DNA from: Fischerella muscicola PCC 7414
GTDB lineage: Bacteria > Cyanobacteriota > Cyanobacteriia > Cyanobacteriales > Nostocaceae
Assembly (NCBI RefSeq): GCF_000317205.1
Contig: NZ_AJLK01000085.1
Span: forward strand, 1-64,000
Direction of reading: 5' to 3'
Length of the DNA: 64,000 nt
The notes beneath the pieces were generated by a model, which saw only the letters and a list, made by a program, of their open reading frames with translations, ran no database searches and was not told the DNA's origin. The position numbers and the translations under genes were made by a program. Shown piece by piece: positions 7,911 through 15,417 of this stretch (the stretch's first letter is position 1; the number at the start of each line of letters is the position of its first letter).

Positions 7911-8942
7911 CTACGATTTTACGCTTTTTGCTGTATTTTGAGAGTATTTCTCAGCCACAACTTCAAATAAGCCCATACACCCGTTTTCTGTGATCGCATC
8001 TTGGTGCGGGTGAAACATATACTTCCCTGGATAACGAAAAGCAAATTCTAAGATGTGCCTTTCTGCTACACCCATTGTGATGACATCGCTTTTTTGGCTG
8101 GGAGTAAGAGTCATTCCAGTCGGATAAACATCAAAAAAATTAGCGTGCAAGTGAAATGTCACTGCGGGGTCGAATTCAATAATATTGAGGACATACAATC
8201 GAATCAACTGATTTTGATAAATGCGGATAGGGTTATCCATGTAGTAATGGGGTAAACCATTAAAGGCGTAATATTCGTTGTGGTTATCATCATTGACGTC
8301 ATACCCAGCCATCACCAATACAATCTCATCCGCTGCTGGACGAGGCTTAGGCGGATCGATAATGAACATGCCGTATAAACCTTTGGCAATATGTCGAGTC
8401 ACAGGTTCAATATGACAGTGATAGAGATGAACACCAAAGGGTTCAGCGTCAAACTCGTAAATTGTGGCGCTACCGTTACTAACTGGACGCACGCCGTCCA
8501 TTTCTGCTGGGTGGATACCATGAAAATGTAAAGAGTGGGAATGTCCAGCTTTATTCCAGAACAATATCCGCACGCGATCGCCTTGTTTTGCTCTCAGTGT
8601 CGGCCCGGGGATGCGACCATTTAAGTCCCAGATGTTGTAAGATACAGCACTATTGAGCTTAATCGCGGAAGTTCCAGCAGTGAGACGAAATTCCCGAATT
8701 GTCCGCCCATTTTCTTGCTTCAGTGTCCCATAATCAAAATTCCGCAATACTTGTATCGGGTTGACAGCACTGTTAAAATTTTCCTCTGCCTCCAAGGGTG
8801 GTACTCTTACTAACTGCTTTTGTGCTGCTAATTTATCCCATACCACAGCTGTTCCTGCGATGCCTGCACTGGCTAATCCTAATTTCAACAGTCGACGGCG
8901 ATTTAAAAATTTCTCTTGATTGAGAGCTAAGTAGTTAGGCAT
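7911..8942 (-). CDS. Tat-exported two-domain multicopper oxidase, probable ferroxidase (343 aa)
   Basis: This is a periplasmic copper oxidase that likely oxidises Fe2+ to Fe3+ for the FTR1 permease. A twin-arginine signal (NRRRLLKLG) is followed by a hydrophobic stretch. Copper ligands are seen as HSLHFHGIH (about 136-144), HLYHCHIEP (172-180), HLHANFF (264-270) and HPHQD (311-315). The Cys of HCH and a downstream GLYGMF mark a type 1 site in the first cupredoxin domain only; the second domain lacks the HCH Cys. The ATG at 8942 is chosen over a TTG at 8969. Two-domain laccase or a nitrite-reductase-like enzyme are alternatives, but the iron cluster favours ferroxidase. Confidence 0.85.
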   Translation of the reverse strand: MPNYLALNQEKFLNRRRLLKLGLASAGIAGTAVVWDKLAAQKQLVRVPPLEAEENFNSAVNPIQVLRNFDYGTLKQENGRTIREFRLTAGTSAIKLNSAVSYNIWDLNGRIPGPTLRAKQGDRVRILFWNKAGHSHSLHFHGIHPAEMDGVRPVSNGSATIYEFDAEPFGVHLYHCHIEPVTRHIAKGLYGMFIIDPPKPRPAADEIVLVMAGYDVNDDNHNEYYAFNGLPHYYMDNPIRIYQNQLIRLYVLNIIEFDPAVTFHLHANFFDVYPTGMTLTPSQKSDVITMGVAERHILEFAFRYPGKYMFHPHQDAITENGCMGLFEVVAEKYSQNTAKSVKS

Positions 8943-9004
8943 GATTCTATCACGAATTATTTGCAGCAAAAAACAAACTGCAAATTTTTTGCAACTACTT
9001 TATA

Positions 9005-9041
9005 TTCATATAGGAATTAAAAATAATTGTCAATTATTTTT
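9005..9041 (-). promoter_or_regulatory. promoter plus 11-1-11 palindromic operator before the multicopper oxidase
   Basis: A perfect palindrome with arms AAAAATAATTG and CAATTATTTTT around one central base covers 9019-9041. On the minus strand it contains a consensus TTGACA (9028-9033) followed after 17 bases by TATGAA (9005-9010). The oxidase start is 63 bases further on. An AT-rich palindrome over a -35 box suggests repressor binding. Fur is the natural guess for an iron gene, but the match to a classical Fur box is weak. Confidence 0.6.
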
Positions 9042-9230
9042 GAGTGACTTTCAAGCCGCAAATATAGCGATTTTCCATTGCATACAATACACTTTTACCT
9101 CACACCCTCTCCTTGCTAAGGAGAGGGGCTGTGGGTGAGATTTGTAGTAAATGTTTAATTTTTTATTTATTTATAAATACATCTACCATAGGTAATACCA
9201 TTTCACGTTAATCACGATCCATATAAATTT

Positions 9231-9258
9231 GTAGAGACGCGCCATGGCGCGTCTCTAC
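9231..9258. repeat. perfect 28-bp palindrome (GTAGAGACGCGCC arms)
   Basis: The 14-base arms are GTAGAGACGCGCCA and its exact complement. A related palindrome with AGACGTGCCA arms is at 44597-44626, and weaker relatives are at 51982-52005, 56328-56356 and 56471-56495. This is a dispersed palindromic repeat of the REP type, located between two divergent genes. Confidence 0.75.
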
Positions 9259-9339
9259 ACGCCTGTATTTGTATCAAGGTTTTAGTGAAATAGTATAAGA
9301 TTATACAAAACTCAATTTATATTTTCTTTTTTACTTTAA

Positions 9340-9362
9340 GATAATGATAATCATTATATAAT
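9340..9362 (+). promoter_or_regulatory. Fur/Zur-like box overlapping the cbiM promoter
   Basis: GATAATGATAATCATTATA (9340-9358) matches the classical Fur consensus at 18 of 19 positions, and matches the cyanobacterial Zur 7-1-7 box (TGATAATNATTATCA) at 13 of 15. It runs into a perfect -10 TATAAT at 9357-9362, about 50 bases before the cbiM ATG, so bound protein should block transcription. The sequence alone cannot tell Fur from Zur. Confidence 0.75.
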
Positions 9363-9413
9363 AAACTTGAAGATTAAAAACTGCCAATATAAACTAAGTC
9401 CTTATACATATTT

Positions 9414-10190
9414 ATGGAATGGCTGATTTTGAGAATAATTCTTAAAGTAAAACGTATATTACCCGTCTTGCTGGGGATTTTTAGCTTTTATATAGTTGTA
9501 AGTGCAGCTGCACCAGCCTATGCAATGCACATTATGGAAGGCTTTCTACCCGTAGAATGGGCAGTTTTTTGGTGGATAGTAGCTTTGCCCTTTTTTGTGT
9601 TGGGGTTACGACGAATATCACAGATCACCCAAGCAAACCCGCAATTAAAATTACTCTTAGCATTGGCGGGAGCATTTACATTTGTGCTATCTGCCTTAAA
9701 AATGCCATCGGTGACTGGTAGTTGTTCCCATCCCACAGGCACAGGATTAGGAGCAATACTATTTGGGCCTTTGGCTATGTCTGTATTGGGTAGTTTGGTA
9801 CTGCTGTTTCAAGCATTGCTCTTGGCTCATGGTGGTATAACTACATTGGGGGCGAATGCATTTTCAATGGCGATCGCAGGGCCATTTATTGCCTATTGGA
9901 TTTATCGCTTGCTTGTACCAACAGGTAAACAAAGGCTAGCAATCTTTCTCGCCGCCGCGATCGCAGATTTGGTGACTTATGTTGTCACTTCTATCCAATT
10001 AGCTTTAGCATTTCCTGTGGCTACGGGCGGAGTCCTCGCTTCCTTTATAAAATTTGCAGGCATTTTTGCTATTACACAAGTTCCTTTAGCAATTAGTGAA
10101 GGATTATTAACAGTACTAGTGTGGAACTGGCTGGCTAACTATGGTCGTCAAGAACTGGAAATGTTGCAGCTAATCAAGCAGGATGAGTAA
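9414..10190 (+). CDS. cbiM: ECF transporter metal-binding subunit CbiM (258 aa)
   Basis: This is the substrate-specific membrane subunit of an energy-coupling-factor importer for Co2+ (or Ni2+). An N-terminal signal-like segment ends at AYA, and cleavage there would expose MHIMEGFLP. In this family the new N-terminal Met-His binds the metal. A second His lies in [11 protein letters not shown], the CbiM signature. Six or so further hydrophobic segments follow. It is separated from its partners cbiN, cbiQ and cbiO by a CDF exporter gene, which is unusual. A Fur/Zur-like box overlaps its promoter. No cobalamin riboswitch was recognised upstream. Cobalt is the best guess; the regulation leaves zinc or iron linkage open. 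Confidence 0.9.
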   Translation: MEWLILRIILKVKRILPVLLGIFSFYIVVSAAAPAYAMHIMEGFLPVEWAVFWWIVALPFFVLGLRRISQITQANPQLKLLLALAGAFTFVLSALKMPSVTGSCSHPTGTGLGAILFGPLAMSVLGSLVLLFQALLLAHGGITTLGANAFSMAIAGPFIAYWIYRLLVPTGKQRLAIFLAAAIADLVTYVVTSIQLALAFPVATGGVLASFIKFAGIFAITQVPLAISEGLLTVLVWNWLANYGRQELEMLQLIKQDE

Positions 10191-10326
10191 TACCAATTTT
10201 GGATTTTAGATTTTGGATAAAAACCATTAATTGGCTATTCCAGAATTTTGAAACAAGACTCCCGCGTGCCAATTTGGTATAACTCAACTACTTGTAATCC
10301 AGCACAACGATGGGTTAGGATGCCAA

Positions 10327-10358
10327 AAAAATACATGAACATGTATTCATGTATTTTT
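10327..10358 (+). promoter_or_regulatory. SmtB/ArsR-type 12-2-12 operator before the CDF exporter
   Basis: The left arm AATACATGAACA (10330-10341) and right arm TATTCATGTATT (10344-10355) are separated by two bases and are inverted copies with one mismatch. TGAACA-N2-TATTCA is the core seen in SmtB/ZiaR-type operators of cyanobacteria. The outer inverted arms reach 10327 and 10358. The exporter ATG is 37 bases on. The arrangement predicts de-repression by excess metal. No ArsR-family gene lies in the window. Confidence 0.7.
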
Positions 10359-10394
10359 AGCTGATATAGAAGTTTTTTATCGCCATAGCTAGCT

Positions 10395-11303
10395 ATGTCC
10401 ATGCATCACCACCACGGCCATCACCATCAGCCTACTTACAACCGTGCCTTTGTCATCGGTATTATTCTGAATATGGGATTTGTGATTGTTGAGGCAGTAT
10501 TTGGTTTTCTGACGAACTCCTTAGCTTTAACTGCCGATGCTGGTCACAATCTCAGCGATGTACTGGGGTTAATACTTGCTTGGGGTGCAAGTTGGCTGGT
10601 CCGTCGTCGCCCAACGAAGCGCTATACTTACGGATTACGTCGTTCTTCGATATTGGCTGCTCTTGTTAATGCTTGTTTGCTATTGGTAGCTATGGGCGCG
10701 ATCGCCATAGAAGCGATCGAACGCTTAGGCAGTCCAAAGCCAATTGCTGGAGGCACGATCATTACTGTAGCCCTTGTTGGGATTGTGATTAATGGCATTA
10801 CAGCTGGGATGTTTATCTCTGGTAAAGACAAAGATTTAAACATTAAAGCAGCATTCCTGCATATGGTGGCTGATGCTTTAGTATCTTTTGGTGTAGTTTT
10901 AGCTGGTGTCGCCATTATGGTAACTAACTGGCTATGGTTCGATCCAGTAATCAGCTTAATTATTGTTGTGGTAATTTTAGTTGGCACTTGGAGGTTGTTG
11001 TCTCAGTCACTGGATTTAGTACTTGATGCTGTTCCTCAAGGAATAGATTTGGCAGCAGTCCGTACTTACTTAGCAGAACTTTCTGGTGTGGTTGCTGTGC
11101 ATGATTTGCATATTTGGGCAATGAGTACTACTGAGTCAGCACTGACAGCACACTTAGTTATGCTTACTGGTAATCCTGGTGATGCTTTTTTATGTCGAGT
11201 CGCGATGGATTTACATGACAAGTTCGGCATTGAACACACCACAATTCAGATAGAAACTGGTAATTTTCTATTACCTTGCGCTCAGAAGAATTGTTGTGAC
11301 TAG
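10395..11303 (+). CDS. CDF-family metal efflux protein, CzcD/ZitB-like (302 aa)
   Basis: This is a cation diffusion facilitator that exports Zn2+, Co2+ or similar ions in exchange for protons. The N-terminus is strikingly His-rich (HHHHGHHH at residues 4-11). TM2 carries the metal site DAGHNLSD, and TM5 carries HMVADALVS. Six hydrophobic segments and a C-terminal cytoplasmic domain with HDLHIWAMS complete the family pattern. Length is normal. It sits inside an importer operon, 204 bases after cbiM and 37 bases before cbiN, with its own SmtB/ArsR-like operator in front. The motif pair HxxxD in TM2 and TM5 favours zinc. Which metal it exports here is not proven. Confidence 0.9.
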   Translation: MSMHHHHGHHHQPTYNRAFVIGIILNMGFVIVEAVFGFLTNSLALTADAGHNLSDVLGLILAWGASWLVRRRPTKRYTYGLRRSSILAALVNACLLLVAMGAIAIEAIERLGSPKPIAGGTIITVALVGIVINGITAGMFISGKDKDLNIKAAFLHMVADALVSFGVVLAGVAIMVTNWLWFDPVISLIIVVVILVGTWRLLSQSLDLVLDAVPQGIDLAAVRTYLAELSGVVAVHDLHIWAMSTTESALTAHLVMLTGNPGDAFLCRVAMDLHDKFGIEHTTIQIETGNFLLPCAQKNCCD

Positions 11304-11340
11304 GGATATAGACTTACAAATAACTGTGGACTATTAACTT

Positions 11341-11670
11341 ATGACTAATCAAAAATCAAAAATTCAAAAACATAAATGGAATAATTGGTTATTACTATTA
11401 GCAGTAGTTGCATTATCAGTAACACCCCTAATGCTCATTAAAGATGCAGAATTTAGTGGAGCAGATGGTCAAGCTGAAGAAGCAATTAAAGAGATACAAC
11501 CTCAATATCAACCTTGGTTTAATTCATTAATTGAATTACCAAGTGGAGAAGTTGAGAGTCTATTATTTGCAGTGCAAGCGGCTGCGGGTGCTGGTGTAAT
11601 TGGTTATGTAATTGGACTGTATAAAGGACGCTCAGAACAGCAAAATCATCGTAATGAAAATTCAGATTGA
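11341..11670 (+). CDS. cbiN: cobalt ECF transporter accessory protein CbiN (109 aa)
   Basis: This is the small bitopic partner of CbiM that is needed for metal loading. Two membrane segments lie near residues 16-34 and 79-95. The loop between them carries the family hallmarks FSGADGQAEEAI, PQYQPWFNSL and PSGEVESLLFA. Length (about 100 residues) is typical. It begins 37 bases after the CDF gene and overlaps cbiQ by 17 bases. Its presence supports the Co2+ (CbiMNQO) assignment of the first transporter rather than a Ni2+ NikMN type, where this part is usually fused. Confidence 0.9.
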   Translation: MTNQKSKIQKHKWNNWLLLLAVVALSVTPLMLIKDAEFSGADGQAEEAIKEIQPQYQPWFNSLIELPSGEVESLLFAVQAAAGAGVIGYVIGLYKGRSEQQNHRNENSD

Positions 11671-12466
11671 CACCTTAGCTTATACTAATCGTTTGTGTTG
11701 GTTGCCACCAGAACAAAAACTTCTATTTGCCAGTGTCCTACTAATCATTGCTGCCTTTGGTCATCCTTTTATACAACTTATGATTGCTCTTTGGATGAGT
11801 ATTTGGACAGTAATTTATGCAGGCATTCCTAGCAAAACATATTTAAAACTGATTTACGTTGCAACTTTTTTTTGGTTAACAAGTTTGCCAGCTTTAGTCA
11901 TCAATGGTATTGAGGTATCTCATTTAAATTTAGTAGAACAGGACTCAATTGTAGGATTAACTTTTGGCAATTATTACTTATACCTCAGTCACCACGGGGC
12001 TTTACAGAGTTGGGCAATTCTAACGCGAGCTTTAGCTTCTCTTTGTTGTTTGTATTTTATCATTCTGACTATTCCTTTTACTGCACTCTTGCAAACTTTA
12101 AGACGCATTGGCTGTCCAGTAATTATTACTGAAATTTTATTACTGATGTATCGCTTTATTTTTGTACTATTAAGCACAGCTTCTGAATTGTGGATTGCTC
12201 AGCAAGCTAGGGGAGGATACCGTACTTTTGCTACTGGGATGAAAAGTCTAGCACTACTAATTGGACAACTACTCAAACGTACAATAGACAACTATCGTCA
12301 AGTTTCCTTGAGTTTAGAATCAAGGGGCTTTAATGGAGAATTGCGGGTTTGGCATCCCCATCGCTATCATCAATCAAAGCGATATATAATAGAGGCTATT
12401 TTTGGCTGTGCTTTATTAATAGCATTAGAATGGGGGCAGAATGCAGGAATGGTTACTAGAATTTGA
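11654..12466 (+). CDS. cbiQ: ECF transporter transmembrane coupling protein CbiQ (270 aa)
   Basis: This is the T component that links the substrate subunit to the ATPase. About five hydrophobic segments occupy the first 140 residues. The cytoplasmic region holds two Ala-Arg-Gly-type coupling motifs: QQARGGYR near residue 183 and SLESRGFNG near 219. The ATG at 11654 is preferred over one at 11612, giving a 17-base overlap with cbiN. The end overlaps the start of cbiO by 26 bases, so cbiN, cbiQ and cbiO are translated as a unit. The protein is typical of the CbiQ family in length. Confidence 0.88.
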   Translation: MKIQIDTLAYTNRLCWLPPEQKLLFASVLLIIAAFGHPFIQLMIALWMSIWTVIYAGIPSKTYLKLIYVATFFWLTSLPALVINGIEVSHLNLVEQDSIVGLTFGNYYLYLSHHGALQSWAILTRALASLCCLYFIILTIPFTALLQTLRRIGCPVIITEILLLMYRFIFVLLSTASELWIAQQARGGYRTFATGMKSLALLIGQLLKRTIDNYRQVSLSLESRGFNGELRVWHPHRYHQSKRYIIEAIFGCALLIALEWGQNAGMVTRI

Positions 12467-13274
12467 ACAATTACATTACACTTATTCAGGAGCTAAACAA
12501 GCGGCTATTAATAATCTCAGTTTAAAAATTCCTGCTCAAAAAAAGTGTGCATTAATTGGTCAAAATGGTTGTGGAAAAACCACTCTATTTTTATTAGCAA
12601 ATGGTTTATACAAACCAGATAAAGGAAGAATTATCTGGCAAAGTAAACCACTACAATATGACCGTAAATCCTTAGTGCAATTGCGTCAAAAAGTTGGCGT
12701 AGTTTTCCAAGATCCAGAACAACAACTAGTGGCTTCTACGGTGGAAGAAGATATTTCTTATGGATTGTGTAATTTAGGTTTACCGGAGATTGAAATTCAA
12801 CAGCGAGTCGAGCAAGCATTAATTGAATTTGATTTAATAGAACTTGCTCAAAGACCTGTACATCATTTAAGTTTAGGTCAAAAAAAGCGAGTATCTATCG
12901 CAGATGTAATGGTGTTAAAACCAGAATTATTATTGTTAGATGAACCAACAGCCTATCTAGATAGACTGCATACTCGTAAGTTGATGACGACTTTACAAAA
13001 TATCCATACGTCTGGCACAACAATAGTCATGGCAACCCATGACCTTGATTTAGTTTATCGTTGGGCAGATTGGATATTTGTGATGGATAGGGGACGGTTA
13101 GTGCTGGAAGGAAAGCCCAAGGATGTGTTTACTCAATGTGACATTCTTGAGGAATTACAGCTAGGAGTACCCTTAATTTGTGAAATGTTACGTGCTGTTG
13201 ATGAAGTTACTAAAGATAAAACTATTTTAGAGCAATTACAACAGCGAGTATTAAATAAATTTCTTTATTTTTAG
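12441..13274 (+). CDS. cbiO: ECF transporter ATP-binding protein CbiO (277 aa)
   Basis: This is the ATPase of the metal importer. The Walker A motif is GQNGCGKTT (39-47), the Q-loop region VVFQDPEQQL follows, the signature is LSLGQKKR and the Walker B is LLLLDEPTA. FQDPEQQLV is characteristic of ECF A components. The start overlaps cbiQ. It is the only ECF-type ATPase in this stretch, so it may also serve the second CbiM/CbiQ pair downstream, which has none. A repeat-family hairpin starting 17 bases after the stop may end the transcript. Confidence 0.92.
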   Translation: MQEWLLEFEQLHYTYSGAKQAAINNLSLKIPAQKKCALIGQNGCGKTTLFLLANGLYKPDKGRIIWQSKPLQYDRKSLVQLRQKVGVVFQDPEQQLVASTVEEDISYGLCNLGLPEIEIQQRVEQALIEFDLIELAQRPVHHLSLGQKKRVSIADVMVLKPELLLLDEPTAYLDRLHTRKLMTTLQNIHTSGTTIVMATHDLDLVYRWADWIFVMDRGRLVLEGKPKDVFTQCDILEELQLGVPLICEMLRAVDEVTKDKTILEQLQQRVLNKFLYF

Positions 13275-13290
13275 AGATTTGTAAAAAACA

Positions 13291-13323
13291 AGATCCCCGA
13301 CTTCTCTAATAAGTCGGGGATCT
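13291..13323 (+). terminator. repeat-family hairpin after cbiO (13-bp stem)
   Basis: The arms AGATCCCCGACTT (13291-13303) and AAGTCGGGGATCT (13311-13323) flank a 7-base loop. Nearly identical hairpins are at 39336-39368 and 59126-59158. The position just after a stop fits a terminator, but the run of T is missing, so processing or a mobile repeat are possible. Confidence 0.6.
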
Positions 13324-13573
13324 GACTCTCTCAATTTTCACAACTCGTTGAGGATTGCTACGCATTTTAATTATTGATTTTTGATGTGAAAAGTTATTTA
13401 TTTTAATTTTTTGTTTTTTAAATTTATTAACTTTATTATACTTATTAAAATATAAAAATCGATATGGGTTAAACAACAAATCGTAACGCAACAAAATTTA
13501 TTTATTTTGTATATTGTTCACTTACAAGATTTAACAATCAAAAGTATAAGTAAATCATTTTATACAAACTTAG

Positions 13574-13603
13574 TTGTCAATAATCCTGAGGTAAGAGTAT
13601 AAA
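13574..13603 (+). promoter_or_regulatory. probable promoter of the second ECF operon
   Basis: TTGTCA (13574-13579) and TATAAA (13598-13603) are 18 bases apart, about 118 bases before the ATG at 13721. The 446-base gap between cbiO and this gene is otherwise AT-rich. I saw no cobalamin or NiCo riboswitch in it, but could not fold it. Confidence 0.45.
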
Positions 13604-13720
13604 ATCCCCCAAGAGGGCATTGCACAAGAGGAATAAATTTTGTTTTTTTATGAATTAGTTTCATGTCGTAGTTATAAAAAAATACTCTGTGCAAATAAAA
13701 ATACAAACGGGAGATACCTA

Positions 13721-14644
13721 ATGCATATTCCTGATGGTTTTATTTCTCCACCAGTAGCTGCTGCTACTGGTGTAGCAAGTGTGGCTGCACTAGGTATCGC
13801 ATTGACGCGATCGCGAGATGCTTTTGGGATAAAACATGCACCTATTTTGGGTTTAACTACTGCCTTTATTTTTGCTGCCCAAATGATTAATTTCCCAGTT
13901 GCAGGCGGTACAAGTGGTCACTTATTAGGGGGAACTTTAGCAGCAATTATTCTGGGTAATCCTTGGGCAGGTACAATATGCATCGCCACGGTTTTAATTA
14001 TTCAAGCTGTGTTGTTTGCTGATGGGGGAATCACAGCCTTAGGAGCAAATATTTTTAACATGGCAGTAGTAGGAGTCTGGGTAGGCTGGAGTTTAACCCA
14101 AACCCTACAGCGATTGTTCGGGGGTTACAGAAGTCGCTTACCATTAGCAGCTGGGATTGCTGCTGCTGTGAGTGTGGTTATGGCTGCGATCGCCTGTGCG
14201 ATTGAGTTAGCTATTTCGGGAACAGCACCTCTGGCAATAGTTTTACCAGCCATGACTGGTATACACATTTTGATTGGAATTGGTGAAGGTTTGATTACTG
14301 GGGGTGTGTTAGCTTACCTAGCTACAGTTCGACCAGATTTGTTACCAGGAGAACAACGTCAGTTACAAGGATGGGTAGTGCCAGTAGTGAGTATTCTTTT
14401 AATTTCTGGTTTACTTTCCTTAGTAGCTTCTGCATGGCCAGATGGTTTGGAAAGAGTTGCGGAAAACTTAGGCTTTATTAACCTCGCCGAACAGGTAAGA
14501 GTAGCAGTACCAACACCTTTCGCCGACTATAGCATAGAGGGATTGGGCCCCATCGGTACAAGTATCGCCGGAATAATTGGATCGATTGTTTGCTTTGCTG
14601 TTGCCTTTGGCATTGCACAAGTAGTGAAACCAAAGAATGCTTAA
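13721..14644 (+). CDS. ECF transporter metal-binding subunit, CbiM/NikM type with PDGLE domain (307 aa)
   Basis: This is the substrate subunit of a second Ni2+/Co2+ ECF importer. The start is fixed at 13721 because the mature protein must begin MHIPDGF, with Met1-His2 as metal ligands, and GGGAG (13709-13713) is at ribosome-binding distance. A further ligand His lies in GGTSGHLLGG. After about 215 residues of membrane domain, the C-terminal part carries a CbiN-like PDGLE segment (AWPDGLERVAENLGF). Such a fusion is typical of NikMN-type transporters. It overlaps the following cbiQ by 8 bases. Nickel is somewhat more likely than cobalt, by inference. Confidence 0.88.
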   Translation: MHIPDGFISPPVAAATGVASVAALGIALTRSRDAFGIKHAPILGLTTAFIFAAQMINFPVAGGTSGHLLGGTLAAIILGNPWAGTICIATVLIIQAVLFADGGITALGANIFNMAVVGVWVGWSLTQTLQRLFGGYRSRLPLAAGIAAAVSVVMAAIACAIELAISGTAPLAIVLPAMTGIHILIGIGEGLITGGVLAYLATVRPDLLPGEQRQLQGWVVPVVSILLISGLLSLVASAWPDGLERVAENLGFINLAEQVRVAVPTPFADYSIEGLGPIGTSIAGIIGSIVCFAVAFGIAQVVKPKNA

Positions 14645-15287
14645 ACTATCATTACCCTTACGCTTACAGCTATCTCTGGTGATTGTCATCGGGGCAGCTT
14701 TTTTAAAGTATGAAGCTTGGTACTGGCTAGCTGCATATGCTTCCATTGCCCTGATTTGGACTGTTTTATTACGCGCACCTCTGCCTCAACTAACAGGCTT
14801 GTTAGGTACAGAATTAATATTTCTGTCATTGATGGCTTTACCTTTGGGATGGGAACGAGCCAGTTTTCTGTTGGTTCGTTCTCTTGTTTGCTTACTCACC
14901 ATGAATAGTTTTTTGTTAACCTTACCACCACATAGTTTTGGTATTGCTCTGAAGGCTTTGCCTGTTCCGGGTGGTTTGAAGCAAAGTTTACTATTGGCTG
15001 GACAATATCTAGAAATCTTATTGGCAGAAGTACAGAGAATGCAACGTGCCGCTCAATTACGGGGTATTAATGGCCCAGGTGGGTGGTTACGTTACGCTAG
15101 TGCAGCGATGATTGGAAGTTTGTATCTCCGCAGTTTAGAAAGAGCAGAAAGAGTTTATGCAGCAATGGTAGTTCGTGGTTATACAGGAGAACTACCTGTA
15201 GATTCAACATTAACAACAAAAGAGCGAATGATTTTATTCGCAGCTTGTGCGATCGCTGCTAGTTTAACCGTAGCTTCTCATTTGTAA
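14637..15287 (+). CDS. ECF transporter transmembrane protein CbiQ, second copy (216 aa)
   Basis: This is the T component of the second importer. Hydrophobic segments occupy residues 8-28, 35-53 and 67-104, and coupling motifs follow: AAQLRGING and AMVVRGYTGE. It is shorter than the first CbiQ (270 aa) and ends with a last hydrophobic segment ILFAACAIAASLTVA. The start overlaps the metal-binding subunit. No ATPase gene follows; the next features are a dispersed repeat and a toxin-antitoxin pair on the other strand. It must borrow an A component, perhaps CbiO at 12441. Confidence 0.85.
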   Translation: MLKLSLPLRLQLSLVIVIGAAFLKYEAWYWLAAYASIALIWTVLLRAPLPQLTGLLGTELIFLSLMALPLGWERASFLLVRSLVCLLTMNSFLLTLPPHSFGIALKALPVPGGLKQSLLLAGQYLEILLAEVQRMQRAAQLRGINGPGGWLRYASAAMIGSLYLRSLERAERVYAAMVVRGYTGELPVDSTLTTKERMILFAACAIAASLTVASHL

Positions 15288-15309
15288 TTAGTCGCACAAG
15301 TCAACTCAA

Positions 15310-15417
15310 GTAGGGTGTGTTACGGCTATCTAAGAATTTGAGCGTTTGAGAGAATGATCAATAGCCGTAACGCACCCATTTATCTCGGTGCGTTCGCTTC
15401 GCCATAACGCACCCTAC
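15310..15417. repeat. dispersed palindromic repeat, GTAGGGTG/CACCCTAC family (copy 2)
   Basis: The outer arms are GTAGGGTGTGTTACGG at the left and ATAACGCACCCTAC at the right. An inner pair TTACGGCTA and TAGCCGTAA forms a nested stem. It lies just after the second cbiQ. The same architecture is seen at 30325-30433 and 63225-63340, with different inner stems. Confidence 0.75.

Noticed and set aside
13306-13494. Possible small gene on the minus strand after cbiO
   Set aside because: It contains the hairpin repeat and is extremely AT-rich; the translation is mostly K, N and I.
13275-13720. Cobalamin or NiCo riboswitch before the second ECF operon
   Set aside because: I could not find the B12 box or the conserved helices; the gap is AT-rich with only a promoter.
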